This document shows positions 54,963-64,000 of a DNA stretch of 64,000 bases, piece by piece. Position 1 is the first letter of the stretch, and each line of letters starts with the position of its first letter. This DNA is from Arenicella chitinivorans. GTDB lineage: Bacteria; Pseudomonadota; Gammaproteobacteria; Arenicellales; Arenicellaceae. Both the position numbers and the translations under genes were made by a program. Under the pieces are notes generated by a model that made no database searches, was not told the origin of the DNA, and saw only the letters and a program-made list of their open reading frames with translations. The stretch covers positions 62,001-126,000 of the forward strand of contig NZ_BMXA01000005.1 in assembly GCF_014651515.1 (NCBI RefSeq), written 5' to 3'.

Positions 54963-55519
54963 AGGGTTTTCTCCTGCCAGCCCTGCAGACTCTGCTGCAG
55001 CGCAGACCGGCCACGGTTAATATGCGTTTTCACGGTACCCAATGGGATACCCATGATATCTGAAATTTCTTGTTGCGTATTCTGTCTATGTAGGAATAAG
55101 TGTAGCACGGAGCGTCGTTCTGGCTCCAACATAGATAACAATTTGGCAACCTTTTGGTGTAGGGCAGAGGTTTCATCCCCCTGCCTTGGATCGGCAACCT
55201 GGTTAGCGATGTATGGATCATCGTCGATCGATTGTGTGTCCAGTTGTTTTTTGCGCACATATTGCAAAAACACGTTGTAGCCAATTCGATAAAGCCAACT
55301 GGAGAACTTGGCTTCTTTTCGAAATCGGTGCAACTCTTTAAACGCCTGGATAAAAGTATCTTGCGTTAAATCGTCCGCAAGCGCTTCATTCCAGTTTGTT
55401 AACTGGCGCATCGAATAACGCAGATTAGATTGGTGTCGGTTCACCAGTTCTGCGTACGCGCGCTGGTCGTTCTCGCTTACCGCAAGCTCGACCAACACAG
55501 CTTCTTCCAGGGTTTTCAC
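54959..55519 (-). CDS. ECF-type RNA polymerase sigma factor
   Basis: A 186-residue sigma-70 family ECF factor. Region 2 has LADDLTQDTFIQAFKELHRF and FSSWLYRIGYNVFLQYVRKK. Region 4 has LLSMLEPERRSVLHLFLHRQ and the helix-turn-helix TQQEISDIMGIPLGTVKTHINRGRSAL (normal spacing). It begins at GTG 55519, 33 bp after the DUF6249-type gene, and overlaps the putative anti-sigma gene. The stimulus is unknown. ECF factors usually control their own operon; I could not find a convincing ECF promoter upstream of the first gene. Confidence 0.93.
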   Translation of the reverse strand: MKTLEEAVLVELAVSENDQRAYAELVNRHQSNLRYSMRQLTNWNEALADDLTQDTFIQAFKELHRFRKEAKFSSWLYRIGYNVFLQYVRKKQLDTQSIDDDPYIANQVADPRQGDETSALHQKVAKLLSMLEPERRSVLHLFLHRQNTQQEISDIMGIPLGTVKTHINRGRSALQQSLQGWQEKTL

Positions 55520-55552
55520 AATCGTTCAACAGGTCAGGTTACAAGAAACGAC

Positions 55553-56266
55553 TTACTGCGTGCCCTCTTTACGCTCTGCGATATACCAATACACCAGTCG
55601 AGCAATACCAATAAACAGTGGTATCAATCCAAATCCAGCGATGTCGCTGTCACCAACCACATTAAAGGCCGCGACGATACCCGCACCAATACCGGTCAGC
55701 ATGATCCCTCTGCGCAGAGAGTTCCCGCCGTCCACATCGATTGTATGCAATACTTCTGGCGGCACTTCTTTACCAGAATCTAAGAAGCGATTCACTAGCT
55801 CCACGCGCTGTCGACGCTTCTTGTGGCCGAACCAAAGTACCAGCAGCACAATAAAGACCGGCATACCAAAAATGAGCAGCACAGCGAGAGTCGCGACGAT
55901 TACTGCGCCGACCGGCATGTCACTCCCATTCAAGTCAAAGGTGATGCCATCTTCAATGGCTTTAACAATTTTTTCTTTGTCTTCGTTCGACAAACGTGAA
56001 ATGTCGGCTTCAAGGTCATTGACCACCTCTTCCCCAAAGTTTTCACGAATCGCTTTTCGGGCGGCGGCGAACTTTTCATCCGAGGTTAATTCTTCGTCGC
56101 CGTCAATTTCGATACCAATACGTAATTTACCGTCTTCGTCCTTCAGGTTAACTGTGGTTTCGACCGATTGCTCAACCACGCCTTGGTTATCGGCCGCCTG
56201 CGCAAAGGCAAATGATGAAATACTCATCATTAACGCCAGAGAGAAGGTAGTAAGTGTGTTTTTCAT
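55553..56266 (-). CDS. exported membrane protein, DUF6249-like
   Basis: A 237-residue protein with a signal peptide ending near AQA (residue 24). A charged exported segment follows (to about 115, with KLRIGIEIDGDEELTSDEKF). There are then four hydrophobic stretches: two around 118-147 and two in the last 55 residues. The RRQRVELVNRFLDSGKEVPPEV region between them is typical of DUF6249 proteins found next to ECF sigma factors. Function unknown. It is the first gene of the sigma/anti-sigma set and may be the sensor or a target. Confidence 0.75.
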   Translation of the reverse strand: MKNTLTTFSLALMMSISSFAFAQAADNQGVVEQSVETTVNLKDEDGKLRIGIEIDGDEELTSDEKFAAARKAIRENFGEEVVNDLEADISRLSNEDKEKIVKAIEDGITFDLNGSDMPVGAVIVATLAVLLIFGMPVFIVLLVLWFGHKKRRQRVELVNRFLDSGKEVPPEVLHTIDVDGGNSLRRGIMLTGIGAGIVAAFNVVGDSDIAGFGLIPLFIGIARLVYWYIAERKEGTQ

Positions 56267-56429
56267 AATAATTCTCCAGTTGAAATTAAGCTCGAAAATT
56301 GAGCTCTCGGTGATTTAGATGCGCGGCCACCGATTTCGGATTCAGGTTTTTGCTATTTTTTAAGAAAAAAATTAACGTTGGATGATATCCGCTACTAAAC
56401 CAGCAAAAAATAGCGAAATAGACATAAAA

Positions 56430-56467
56430 AAAGGCGACCCGCATGGTGAACAATCGTGGTCGCCTTT
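56430..56467 (-). terminator. intrinsic terminator after leuB
   Basis: AAAGGCGACC (56430-56439) pairs perfectly with GGTCGCCTTT (56458-56467) over an 18-base loop. The A-run at 56426-56432 gives a T-run on the minus strand. It lies about 64 bp after the leuB stop and insulates leuB from the sigma-factor operon. Confidence 0.85.
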
Positions 56468-56530
56468 CGGATGTTTCGATACCGCTAAGGTTGTCAATCT
56501 CAAACAAATCTAGCGGCGTTAGAATAAAAA

Positions 56531-57634
56531 CTAACCATGCTTGATGAGGTGTTCAACCACTTTGTCACCAAAGGCCTCGGTGGACAGCATTTGCACACCA
56601 CTCCCGGGTTTCGACAGATCTGCAGTTGAATACCCGTCAGCAAACACGCTTTGCATTGCTTGCCAAACCTTTTTGGCTTCGTCTTGCATACCGAAACTGT
56701 ATTCCAACATCATGGCCATTGAACCAATCATCGAGTAAGGATTTGCCATTTGTTTACCCGCGATGTCTGGTGCTGAACCGTGCGATGGCTCGTAGTAGGC
56801 CTTACCATCGGTGCCCAAACATGCTGACGGCATTAAGCCCAGCGAACCCAAGATACCACCACCCTGATCGCTGAGGATGTCTCCAAACATATTTTCCATG
56901 ACCATAACATCGAACTGACCTGGGTTCAGACAAAGCGCCGTCGCCGCAGCGTCTACCAAGGTGTGAACCACGTTGACCTCAGGGTACGCCTGCGCGACCT
57001 CTTCCAACACCTCATTCCACAGCACACTGGACTTCAGGACATTACTTTTATGAATATTGTGCAACACCTTTTTACGCGCGCCAGCGAGTTTAAATGCTTC
57101 ATGCAAAATCGCCTTAATTTGATTTTCATCGTATTCAAGCTGTTCACGCACATAACGCACACCATTTTCATCGACGCCCATTTCCTTGTGTCCAAAATAC
57201 AGGCCACCAACTAATTCACGCACCATAATCAGATCAATACCCTCACCAACGACCTCAGGCTTCAGAGGTGAAAAGTGAGCCAGTGACTTGGGTAAATAGA
57301 CTGGACGAAAGTTAGCGTAGGTGTTGAGTCTTTTACGCAGCGGCAATAAAGCGCCGCGTTCCGGTTGCTGGTCGACCGGTATTTTTTTGGATTCCTCGTG
57401 ACTCAAGCCAATAGGGCCCTTCACCACCGCGTCGGCGCTATCCACCAACGCCTGGGTTTGCTCCGGAAACGAACTGCCATGACTGAAGTACGCGCTGGCT
57501 CCGAAGGGAGCCTCTACCAACTCAAATTCAACATCGTTGCGTTGCTCGATGACCTTGAGGACCTTGACGCCCTCACGCATGATTTCCGGGCCAATGCCGT
57601 CGCCGGCAAGGATGGCTATTTTGTATTTACTCAC
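56531..57634 (-). CDS. leuB: 3-isopropylmalate dehydrogenase
   Basis: LeuB oxidatively decarboxylates 3-isopropylmalate in leucine synthesis. The 367-residue NAD-dependent beta-decarboxylating dehydrogenase has AILAGDGIGPEIM, the substrate-binding stretch MVRELVGGLYFGHKEMG (RELxGGxYFG is diagnostic for LeuB), VMENMFGDILSDQGGGILGSLGLMPSA and EPSHGSAPDIAGK. HNIHKSNVL replaces the usual VDKANVL, a modest deviation that keeps the Lys. No leuA, leuC or leuD adjoins it. An intrinsic terminator follows. Confidence 0.93.
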   Translation of the reverse strand: MSKYKIAILAGDGIGPEIMREGVKVLKVIEQRNDVEFELVEAPFGASAYFSHGSSFPEQTQALVDSADAVVKGPIGLSHEESKKIPVDQQPERGALLPLRKRLNTYANFRPVYLPKSLAHFSPLKPEVVGEGIDLIMVRELVGGLYFGHKEMGVDENGVRYVREQLEYDENQIKAILHEAFKLAGARKKVLHNIHKSNVLKSSVLWNEVLEEVAQAYPEVNVVHTLVDAAATALCLNPGQFDVMVMENMFGDILSDQGGGILGSLGLMPSACLGTDGKAYYEPSHGSAPDIAGKQMANPYSMIGSMAMMLEYSFGMQDEAKKVWQAMQSVFADGYSTADLSKPGSGVQMLSTEAFGDKVVEHLIKHG

Positions 57635-57698
57635 TGTATTGATTATCGGTTAAATTGAAGCGAAGCGATTTTAGCTGATTTGACCGAGCAAACGTACC

Positions 57699-58472
57699 CT
57701 AGGATATCAAAAGTAGCTCAATCGCAGGGCACATGGCCTTTGCTTTGCGACCTGTGACGGTGTTGTAGTGCGCCGCACGCGTAACATTTAGCCTCAAGGC
57801 CGACGTTCGCATCACATCACCGGCGGTTCCAACCCCGGCAGTGGGGCTCCAAGCAAGGTCACCACCGTACATGACACGATACACACTCACTGCCACCGCG
57901 AACGTCCCAAAGTCGGTCGGATGAATCTGGTCCTCTTGAAACAGACGATCAAAGACAGTGCGCGCATTGCGATACATTTCGAACCAGAGGTCGCCGACCC
58001 GAGCTACCGATACATCCAGCTCTGCACCAATATCGAGGTAAGCCTGTGATATGCGCACCTGGTCACCCGGATAATTGCCGGTTTGCAGTCGCGCCCACGT
58101 CTGGAACAGTATCGGTTCAGCCCCACTCGCACGAACCTCTGTCACTAGCTCTTTGATTCCCGAGACGAAATGGCCGTAATGACGAATTACTTGCGTGCTG
58201 TGATCCTGTAACACCACATAGTCCCAGTGTCCATCACGGATCAAGGCCAAGGTTTGCGATCGACGCGCATGTTCGGACAAGCTGATCCCGCCGACATACT
58301 CATAGTGAAAAATGTCTTCGCCCTGCGGGTTGCTGGCTGCAAACCGCTGTAGAGTTGTTGCTGAAAATCCGGTAAAGCTGTTACCGACAAAAAGCACTTT
58401 AAATGCTGACGCTGGCATTGACGCCAGCAACAAAGCAATCAACAAAAGACATTGCCAATGGAAACGGTTCAT
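57699..58472 (-). CDS. secreted SGNH-like hydrolase
   Basis: A 257-residue exported protein with a signal peptide ending near PASA. FKVLFVGNSFTGFS supplies the G-N-S block of SGNH hydrolases, VVLQDHSTQ a second block, and DQIHPTDFGTFAVA the C-terminal Asp-x-x-His pair. These imply a Ser-Asp-His esterase or related deacetylase, although the first motif is G-N-S rather than G-D-S. The substrate is unknown. It is a single gene, divergent from the metallo-hydrolase set. Confidence 0.78.
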   Translation of the reverse strand: MNRFHWQCLLLIALLLASMPASAFKVLFVGNSFTGFSATTLQRFAASNPQGEDIFHYEYVGGISLSEHARRSQTLALIRDGHWDYVVLQDHSTQVIRHYGHFVSGIKELVTEVRASGAEPILFQTWARLQTGNYPGDQVRISQAYLDIGAELDVSVARVGDLWFEMYRNARTVFDRLFQEDQIHPTDFGTFAVAVSVYRVMYGGDLAWSPTAGVGTAGDVMRTSALRLNVTRAAHYNTVTGRKAKAMCPAIELLLIS

Positions 58473-58771
58473 ACCCTAAAATATTGACGAGCTGTGCAAA
58501 ATCGTATCATAAAACAGCGCACACAAAATGCCTGCATAAATAACACCAAAATACGCATAGTTGTTTAACCTAGGTAATTTGACTCGACCTTCAGTGCTCT
58601 AAAGTACACTGTCACCCCGATGGCCTTGCCGCGGATGATTGATCCCTGGGGTCGAGCCATTTAGAATGTCAAACGTTGACGCCCAACCCAATTCAATACG
58701 CTGCAAGTAGCACACAGCCTTTGCGGTCGGCCTTTCCACTCATTTTTGGACACTTTTTACAGGATTCAGTC

Positions 58772-59722
58772 ATGCAAGTTACTACTCTTTTTCGCACTGC
58801 GGCCACATCAGCTGTAATTGCACTTTTAATACTTCCTCTGCGTATCGTGTCGGCCGACGAAGTGAAGCTGCACTTGGTAAACACTAAAGTCAGTGACCGG
58901 ATTTACATGTTGCGCGGCGAAGGTGGCTTCACGGGCGGCAATGTTGCCTTGAGTATTGGCGAAGATGGCGTTGCGATGATTGATAATGGCATTTCCTCGG
59001 TACTTGAAATGTTGCGGGCAGAAACCCGTAAGATCACAGATCAACCGATCGACTACTTAATAAATACGCACGTGCACGGTGATCATACCGGCAATAATTT
59101 CGCCTACGGTAGCGACGGAACGCGCATCATCAGTCACGAAAACTTGCGCACCGCGTTGGTAAAACAAGGTGTTGAAACCGAAAGCGGCAAGCAACCGACA
59201 CCGAAGGCCAGCTTACCAGTACTTACATTCTCAGACCGCATGACCATTCACATCAATGGCGATCAGGCGAAGATCATCCATTTCGCACATGCGCACACGG
59301 ATGGAGATGCGATCGTCTATTTTGCCGGCGATAACGTAATTCACACCGGTGACATTATGTTCAATAAAGTATTCCCTTACATCGATGAATCGAATGGTGG
59401 CAGTCTGCGCGGTGCGATCAAGGCGCTCCAATCCATTCACGAGATGAGCAATGACGACACCAAAATCATTCCAGGCCACGGTCCTCTGGCCACGAAAGCC
59501 GACATCAAACGTACTATCGACATGATGCAAGACAGCCTGAGCTTGGTTCAAGCTTTAGCTGATGACGGCCAGAGCGACGAGGAAATTTTGGCGGCGAATC
59601 CACTCAGCAAATACCAAGAATACCATTGGGGATTCATCACCACTGAACGAATGACCAAACAGGTTATCTCGGCAGTGCGCTCGGTGTCCCAAAAAGCAAA
59701 GCCTCATTCTCACAGTCATTAA
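58772..59722 (+). CDS. secreted metallo-beta-lactamase-fold hydrolase
   Basis: A 316-residue periplasmic metallo-beta-lactamase-fold protein. The signal peptide ends near SADE. Metal ligands are in NTHVHGDHTGNN (HxHxDH), HAHTDGD and IIPGHGP. The last residues (KPHSHSH) are a natural His-rich tail that may bind metal. Such SoxH/subclass-B3-like hydrolases have diverse or unknown substrates; antibiotic hydrolysis is not implied. AGGA lies about eight bases before the ATG at 58772; upstream in-frame codons back to 58676 lack a signal peptide. The DUF350 gene follows by 14 bp. Confidence 0.88.
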   Translation: MQVTTLFRTAATSAVIALLILPLRIVSADEVKLHLVNTKVSDRIYMLRGEGGFTGGNVALSIGEDGVAMIDNGISSVLEMLRAETRKITDQPIDYLINTHVHGDHTGNNFAYGSDGTRIISHENLRTALVKQGVETESGKQPTPKASLPVLTFSDRMTIHINGDQAKIIHFAHAHTDGDAIVYFAGDNVIHTGDIMFNKVFPYIDESNGGSLRGAIKALQSIHEMSNDDTKIIPGHGPLATKADIKRTIDMMQDSLSLVQALADDGQSDEEILAANPLSKYQEYHWGFITTERMTKQVISAVRSVSQKAKPHSHSH

Positions 59723-59736
59723 GGTTCGGTATACAC

Positions 59737-59967
59737 ATGGAATCTGAATTTTTTATCGCTACCCTGTTCAACCTCGGTATCAACCTACTCTACACTTTGT
59801 TGGCGTTGATCGTCGGCGTGATTGCGCTGAAATTTGTCGATCGACAATTATTGAAGAATGTGGACATCGAAAAGCAGCTGCAAAGCGGCAACATAGCCGT
59901 CGCGATTTTCGCCTCAACCATATTGCTATTCGTGGCTGTCATTGTCTCATTCGGGCTAAAAGGCTGA
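59737..59967 (+). CDS. DUF350 family small membrane protein
   Basis: A 76-residue protein with two membrane helices (about 12-32 and 52-73). Between them is the polar stretch DRQLLKNVDIEKQLQSGNIAVAIFA, which carries the G-N-x-A-x-A-I core of the DUF350 family. DUF350 proteins are inner-membrane proteins of unknown function, often paired with stress or maturation genes. It lies 14 bp after the metallo-hydrolase and 37 bp before the transglutaminase-like gene, so all three are probably cotranscribed. Confidence 0.8.
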   Translation: MESEFFIATLFNLGINLLYTLLALIVGVIALKFVDRQLLKNVDIEKQLQSGNIAVAIFASTILLFVAVIVSFGLKG

Positions 59968-60004
59968 GGCCGAAAGTCAACTGGTTGCAACTAGTTAGAA
60001 TTCC

Positions 60005-60847
60005 GTGCGCGTATTCTTTAAAAGTAGCTTCTGGCTGCTGAGCAGTATTCTCGTTATCGCGTGGCTTGAAAGCCACCAACAACAGGTGTCGACACCGATG
60101 ACGGCGCAGCTGCAACAAGCGGCGGAGTCGCCAGCACCGCCACCAAGCGAACAGTCCGTGCGACAAACCGGCGAGATTCAAAGCTTACCAGATGGACAAC
60201 GGATGAGCACTGCAACGCTGAATCAGATTGTCAGCGCACCAGATTACCAGGGCGGTTCCGCCAGCTTCTACTTGAGTGATCGGCAACAACGTATCATCAA
60301 CTACGTGGCAACGGGAATTGACCATCGACCGTATTTCTCAAATTCGTATCTGGTTGGTTTCGTGCCCTTTGAAACAGACTCAATTTGGGTGCCACTGGCC
60401 ACACTGAGTATGCGTAAACGGTACGTACTCGACCATGTACAACACGGACCAGGGATGACCGACATATGGCAGAATTCGGAGCAGGCGTACTATTACGGAC
60501 ATGGCGATTGCGAAGACCACGCCGTGTTACTGGCCGACTGGCTGATTGGCTTAGGCTATGACGCGCGCGTCGTGATTGGCGAAATACCGCAAGGCGGACA
60601 CGCCTGGGTGGTGCTATTTATGGCTGACAATACCTACGTACTTGAGGCTACGGACAAGCGTAAACCAACCTCGATTAACGATTTCATTCCGGCCGCACGC
60701 GCCACCCAATATCGCCCTAGGATGCAGTTTAATCGCACAGAATTCTGGGAAAACACCGGCTCGACTATGACCGTGGATTACCGAGATTCAAAGTGGTTGC
60801 GACGCTCGTTGTTTCGGCCTCAGCCTGCCGTGGTTAAGAACCAATAA
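60005..60847 (+). CDS. transglutaminase-like cysteine protease
   Basis: A 280-residue protein with one N-terminal membrane anchor (about 5-21), a Pro/Gln-rich linker (to about 60) and a transglutaminase-like domain. The catalytic Cys is in [20 protein letters not shown], the His in [10 protein letters not shown] and the Asp probably in the following LEATDK. Bacterial relatives act as periplasmic proteases or peptidases. It begins at GTG 60005. Its last 14 bases overlap the end of the convergent rraA. Confidence 0.85.
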   Translation: MRVFFKSSFWLLSSILVIAWLESHQQQVSTPMTAQLQQAAESPAPPPSEQSVRQTGEIQSLPDGQRMSTATLNQIVSAPDYQGGSASFYLSDRQQRIINYVATGIDHRPYFSNSYLVGFVPFETDSIWVPLATLSMRKRYVLDHVQHGPGMTDIWQNSEQAYYYGHGDCEDHAVLLADWLIGLGYDARVVIGEIPQGGHAWVVLFMADNTYVLEATDKRKPTSINDFIPAARATQYRPRMQFNRTEFWENTGSTMTVDYRDSKWLRRSLFRPQPAVVKNQ

Positions 60848-61322
60848 GTTGCTCGCTGCTCACGACTACACCATTTAAATCAGCATAGACCCACTCCCCA
60901 GGGTAGATGGTCTGCCCAGCAAACGTAACCGGCACATCCAGATCCCCCAACCCACGCTTTTCGGTCTTCATCGGATGCGTATTAAGCGCTTTAACGCCTA
61001 AATGGGTATTGGCGATCTCCACACAATCACGTATACAACCATTAATAAGCAACCCAGACCAACCATTCTGAGCGGCCTTTTCAGCCAACATATCGCCTAG
61101 AATTGCGCGGCGCAATGACCCTCCACCATCCATCACGATAACGCGGCCGTCACCGGGTGTGTCCACCAACTGTTTCACCACCGAGTTATCTTCAAAACAC
61201 TTAATGGTGACCGCTGGCCCACAGAATGCGCTCAGCCCACCGTAATTTTGAAACAAACTATCCAAAACTCGGACATCATCTGGAAAATCATCACATAAAT
61301 CTGGTGTTGAAAATTTAACCAC
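60834..61322 (-). CDS. rraA: ribonuclease E activity regulator RraA family
   Basis: A 162-residue RraA-family protein; E. coli RraA inhibits RNase E. It has [15 protein letters not shown] at the start, the Gly-rich [20 protein letters not shown] and [18 protein letters not shown]. The G-D-M-L and R-D motifs are also shared with hydroxy-methyl-oxoglutarate aldolases of the same fold, so an enzymatic role cannot be excluded; the length fits true RraA (161). It begins at GTG 61320-61322 and overlaps the DUF5522 gene by 8 bp. Confidence 0.9.
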   Translation of the reverse strand: MVKFSTPDLCDDFPDDVRVLDSLFQNYGGLSAFCGPAVTIKCFEDNSVVKQLVDTPGDGRVIVMDGGGSLRRAILGDMLAEKAAQNGWSGLLINGCIRDCVEIANTHLGVKALNTHPMKTEKRGLGDLDVPVTFAGQTIYPGEWVYADLNGVVVSSEQLIGS

Positions 61323-61503
61323 GCTTGCTCCTAACGTTTATATGGTCGAATGGACAGTGCCGACAACGGTTTCCGCAACAGCGACCGCGGGCAAGATGAT
61401 AGGCTTCGGTTAGCACCATCAGCCCATCTTCCCTGTAATAGTGAACGCCTTCGACCAGTTGGTCAATGGGCCATTGTCGCGCAGGCGCGGCTCGCTTAGT
61501 CAT
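61315..61503 (-). CDS. DUF5522 family small cysteine-rich protein
   Basis: A 62-residue protein. [24 protein letters not shown] and the closing [13 protein letters not shown] (read together, with ordinary spacing) are the DUF5522 pattern. The four Cys residues suggest a metal or iron-sulfur site, but no function is established. The ATG at 61503 follows icmF by 20 bp, and the stop lies inside the rraA start, so icmF, this gene and rraA form one unit. Confidence 0.83.
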   Translation of the reverse strand: MTKRAAPARQWPIDQLVEGVHYYREDGLMVLTEAYHLARGRCCGNRCRHCPFDHINVRSKRG

Positions 61504-61523
61504 GAGAAGTCCCCGACGTACAC

Positions 61524-64000
61524 TTAGGTGCTGCGCCGATACTGCCCGCCGACCTCGAAGAAAGCATCAGTTAACTGCCCCAGTGAACAATGCCGCACCG
61601 CCTCCATCAACGCTGCAAACCCATTTCCGCCGGCGTTGATCGTTTGTTTGATCTGCTCCAGCGATTGCGGCGCCGAATCTGCGTGACGCTGGTGAAAATC
61701 CGCCAGGCGAGCAATCTGACTCTGCTTTTCGGCGTCGGTTGAGCGCGCCAACTCAATTACCATGTCGTCTTCTTCATGCTCTGGAAGAAAGGTGTTCACA
61801 CCAATAATCGGGTAGCTTCCATCATGCTTCTTGGTTTCGTACTTCATGGATTCTTCTTGAATACGACCACGCTGGTAGCCGGTTTCCATGGCACCGAGTA
61901 CACCACCTCGATCAGAGATACGTTCAAATTCACGCAACACTGCCTCTTCAACTAGGTCGGTTAATTCATCAATGATAAACGCGCCTTGCATAGGGTTTTC
62001 GTTCTTAGCCAGGCCAAATTCTCTATTAATAATCAACTGGATAGCCAGCGCTCTTCGCACAGATTCTTCAGTTGGAGTCGTAATCGCCTCGTCGTAAGCA
62101 TTGGTGTGTAGGCTATTGCAGTTATCGTTAATTGCCAGCAACGCCTGTAACGTCGTTCGTATATCGTTGAACTGCATTTCCTGCGCATGCAGTGAACGCC
62201 CTGACGTTTGAATATGGTATTTCAGCTTCTGACTACGCGCATTCGCGCCGTACTTATCCCGCATCGCGACCGCCCAGATACGACGAGCAACGCGCCCAAT
62301 CACCGTGTATTCAGGGTCCATGCCATTCGAGAAGAAAAATGACAGATTTGGTGCAAAATCATCGATGTGCATTCCCCGTGCCAAATACGTTTCCACAAAG
62401 GTAAAACCGTTGGCTAAGGTAAATGCGAGCTGAGAAATCGGGTTGGCGCCGGCTTCCGCGATGTGGTAGCCGGAGATCGACACTGAATAGAAGTTTCGTA
62501 CTTCGTGATCAATGAAGTACTGCTGGATATCGCCCATCATGCGCAGACTGAACTCGGTTGAAAAGATACAGGTGTTCTGACCTTGATCCTCTTTTAGAAT
62601 GTCAGCCTGTACCGTGCCTCTAACCGCCTTGAGCGCACGCGCGCGGATATCAGCCGCTTCTGCGTCTGACGGCTGTCGCCCTTGCTCCTCAATAAACTTA
62701 TCGATCTGTTGATCGATTGCGGTATTCAGAAACATCGCCAAAATAGTTGGCGCGGGCCCATTGATCGTCATGGATACCGATGTACTTGGTGCGCACAGAT
62801 CAAAACCGTCGAACAATTGTTTCATGTCATCCAAGGTCGCAACGGACACGCCGGAATTCCCAATCTTTCCATAAATATCCGGACGTTCTGCCGGGTCGAA
62901 ACCATACAGAGTCACGGAGTCGAAAGCGGTAGAAAGTCGAACTGCATCAGCGTGTTGTGATAACTTCTTAAAACGTTGATTGGTACGTTTTGGGTCACCT
63001 TCACCAGCGAACATACGCGCTGGGTCTTCGCCTTCACGCTTAAACGGAAAAACGCCCGCAGTATAGGGAAAGAATCCAGGCAGGTTTTCACGACGCAGCC
63101 AGCGTAGCAAATCGCCATCGTCCGAAAAGGTCGGCACCGCAACACGCGATACCAAGGTGCCTGACAATGTCTCGCTCACTAAACGTGTCGTGACTTCTTT
63201 TCCATTCGGCAAACGATCGATACGCTGCTCACCCTTATAGGTAGCTGCGCGTGCAGGCCAGTCCGCCAATAGTGCTTTATTTTCTGCACTCAGCGCATCA
63301 TTTCGATTTTCGATATGATCACTAAGCATTTGTTTTGAATCAGAAACTAGCTCAGCGGTACGAACTAACGCTTGTCGTTCTCGAGCGACTTGAGCTTGCG
63401 CATCGGTGCTCGCATGGTAGGCACGAACAGACTCCGCAATTTCAGCCAGGTAGCGCTGTCGACTACTGGGCACGATCACCGAGCGCTCGGATGGAATGCG
63501 CGACTCGACCAAGGGTAGCTTGGACTCCCATTCACGCAAACCTTTGGCACGTAGAACCCGTAGCAAGCCGTGATACGCGGCCGTCACACCATCATCGCCA
63601 AAGCGTGATGCAATCGAGCCATACACCGGCAACTGACTTGGATCGGTATCCCATGCCTCACGATTACGTTGCACTTGTTTAGCCACATCACGCAGCGCGT
63701 CCGCAGCACCTTTACGGTCGAATTTGTTAATCACAACCAGATCAGCAAAGTCCAGCATATCGATTTTCTCGAGCTGGCTCTGAGCGCCAAACTCTGGCGT
63801 CATCACGTACATAGACGCATCCACGTAGGGCACGATACCGGCATCACCTTGCCCGATGCCTGGGGTTTCGACAATGATCAAATCGAACTCAAAATGCTTA
63901 ATCGCAGCGATGATGTCGGTTAACGAATCAGGCACCTCACCGCTTGAGCCACGTGTGGCAATTGAGCGCATAAAGATCGAATCGTGATAAATCGAGTTCA
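61524..64000 (-). CDS. icmF: fused isobutyryl-CoA mutase IcmF (N-terminal part outside window)
   Basis: IcmF interconverts isobutyryl-CoA and butyryl-CoA with coenzyme B12 and carries its own G-protein chaperone. The visible ~825 residues begin within the MeaI-like GTPase ([37 protein letters not shown]). A helical linker follows, then the mutase domain with [35 protein letters not shown] and [20 protein letters not shown]. The C-terminal text VGGQYRRST is typical. Missing upstream are the N-terminal B12-binding domain and Walker A. A plain methylmalonyl-CoA mutase is less likely, because GTPase and mutase are fused in this order. Confidence 0.92.
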   Translation of the reverse strand, partial: NSIYHDSIFMRSIATRGSSGEVPDSLTDIIAAIKHFEFDLIIVETPGIGQGDAGIVPYVDASMYVMTPEFGAQSQLEKIDMLDFADLVVINKFDRKGAADALRDVAKQVQRNREAWDTDPSQLPVYGSIASRFGDDGVTAAYHGLLRVLRAKGLREWESKLPLVESRIPSERSVIVPSSRQRYLAEIAESVRAYHASTDAQAQVARERQALVRTAELVSDSKQMLSDHIENRNDALSAENKALLADWPARAATYKGEQRIDRLPNGKEVTTRLVSETLSGTLVSRVAVPTFSDDGDLLRWLRRENLPGFFPYTAGVFPFKREGEDPARMFAGEGDPKRTNQRFKKLSQHADAVRLSTAFDSVTLYGFDPAERPDIYGKIGNSGVSVATLDDMKQLFDGFDLCAPSTSVSMTINGPAPTILAMFLNTAIDQQIDKFIEEQGRQPSDAEAADIRARALKAVRGTVQADILKEDQGQNTCIFSTEFSLRMMGDIQQYFIDHEVRNFYSVSISGYHIAEAGANPISQLAFTLANGFTFVETYLARGMHIDDFAPNLSFFFSNGMDPEYTVIGRVARRIWAVAMRDKYGANARSQKLKYHIQTSGRSLHAQEMQFNDIRTTLQALLAINDNCNSLHTNAYDEAITTPTEESVRRALAIQLIINREFGLAKNENPMQGAFIIDELTDLVEEAVLREFERISDRGGVLGAMETGYQRGRIQEESMKYETKKHDGSYPIIGVNTFLPEHEEDDMVIELARSTDAEKQSQIARLADFHQRHADSAPQSLEQIKQTINAGGNGFAALMEAVRHCSLGQLTDAFFEVGGQYRRST

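Overview
This is an ordinary chromosomal stretch of a Gram-negative gammaproteobacterium. It carries LPS and outer-membrane genes (kdsB, lpxK, msbA, bamE, lolD), a prfB with the classical RF2 frameshift, prfB-lysS and grpE-dnaK-dnaJ in gammaproteobacterial order, a sigma-32-type heat-shock promoter, a TonB-dependent glycan uptake locus and a fused isobutyryl-CoA mutase. The gene set suits a heterotrophic, probably marine, member of a less-studied order; an Arenicella-like lineage is only a guess. I see no rRNA, tRNA, insertion sequence, prophage or CRISPR array.

Layout. 1-3021 (+): end of nadK, recN, a small acetyltransferase, bamE. 3098-13148 (-): a cell-envelope run read as comEC, exbB, exbD, msbA, lpxK, Trm112-like protein, kdsB, low-molecular-weight phosphatase, L,D-transpeptidase, nagZ and a DUF1499 membrane protein, many with 4-bp overlaps. 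13359-20314: DUF2062 protein (+), then lolD, one lolC/E-type permease, lysS and prfB (-), a PII protein and a nitronate monooxygenase (-). 20525-23530 (-): glycine-zipper protein, PepSY-like protein, response regulator and histidine kinase, preceded by four tandem 11-bp repeats that look like the regulator's binding site. 23649-29025: rnd (-), membrane protein, mpl, dsbA, ppnN (+). 29115-33086 (-): grpE, dnaK, dnaJ.

33307-36661 (+) holds a membrane protein and a polyamine cluster (speD, speE, fold-III ornithine/lysine-type decarboxylase). 36771-39152 holds a TonB-C-like periplasmic protein, a small membrane protein, an HdfR-type LysR regulator and a divergent small charged protein. 39277-49039 is the main accessory locus: a TonB-dependent receptor, a tryptophan-halogenase-like flavoprotein, a sodium/solute symporter and a GH1 beta-glucosidase on the minus strand, with a divergent LacI regulator and several LacI-type palindromes between. 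49113-53533 has an acyl-CoA ligase (-) and a three-gene module (+) of an SxtJ-like protein, a 49-residue DUF5989 protein starting at TTG, and a NodU/CmcH-type carbamoyltransferase.

53555-58472 (-) has a membrane protein, ECF sigma factor, putative anti-sigma factor and secreted protein, then leuB and an SGNH-like hydrolase. 58772-60847 (+) has a secreted metallo-beta-lactamase-fold hydrolase, a DUF350 protein and a transglutaminase-like cysteine protease. 60834-64000 (-) has icmF (its N-terminal part lies beyond the window), a DUF5522 protein and rraA.

The most interesting places are the halogenase-containing glycan locus with its operators, the SxtJ/DUF5989/carbamoyltransferase module, the tandem-repeat operator of the two-component operon, and the polyamine cluster with an N-terminally extended SpeD and a four-codon leader ORF. 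None can be called a new system from sequence alone.
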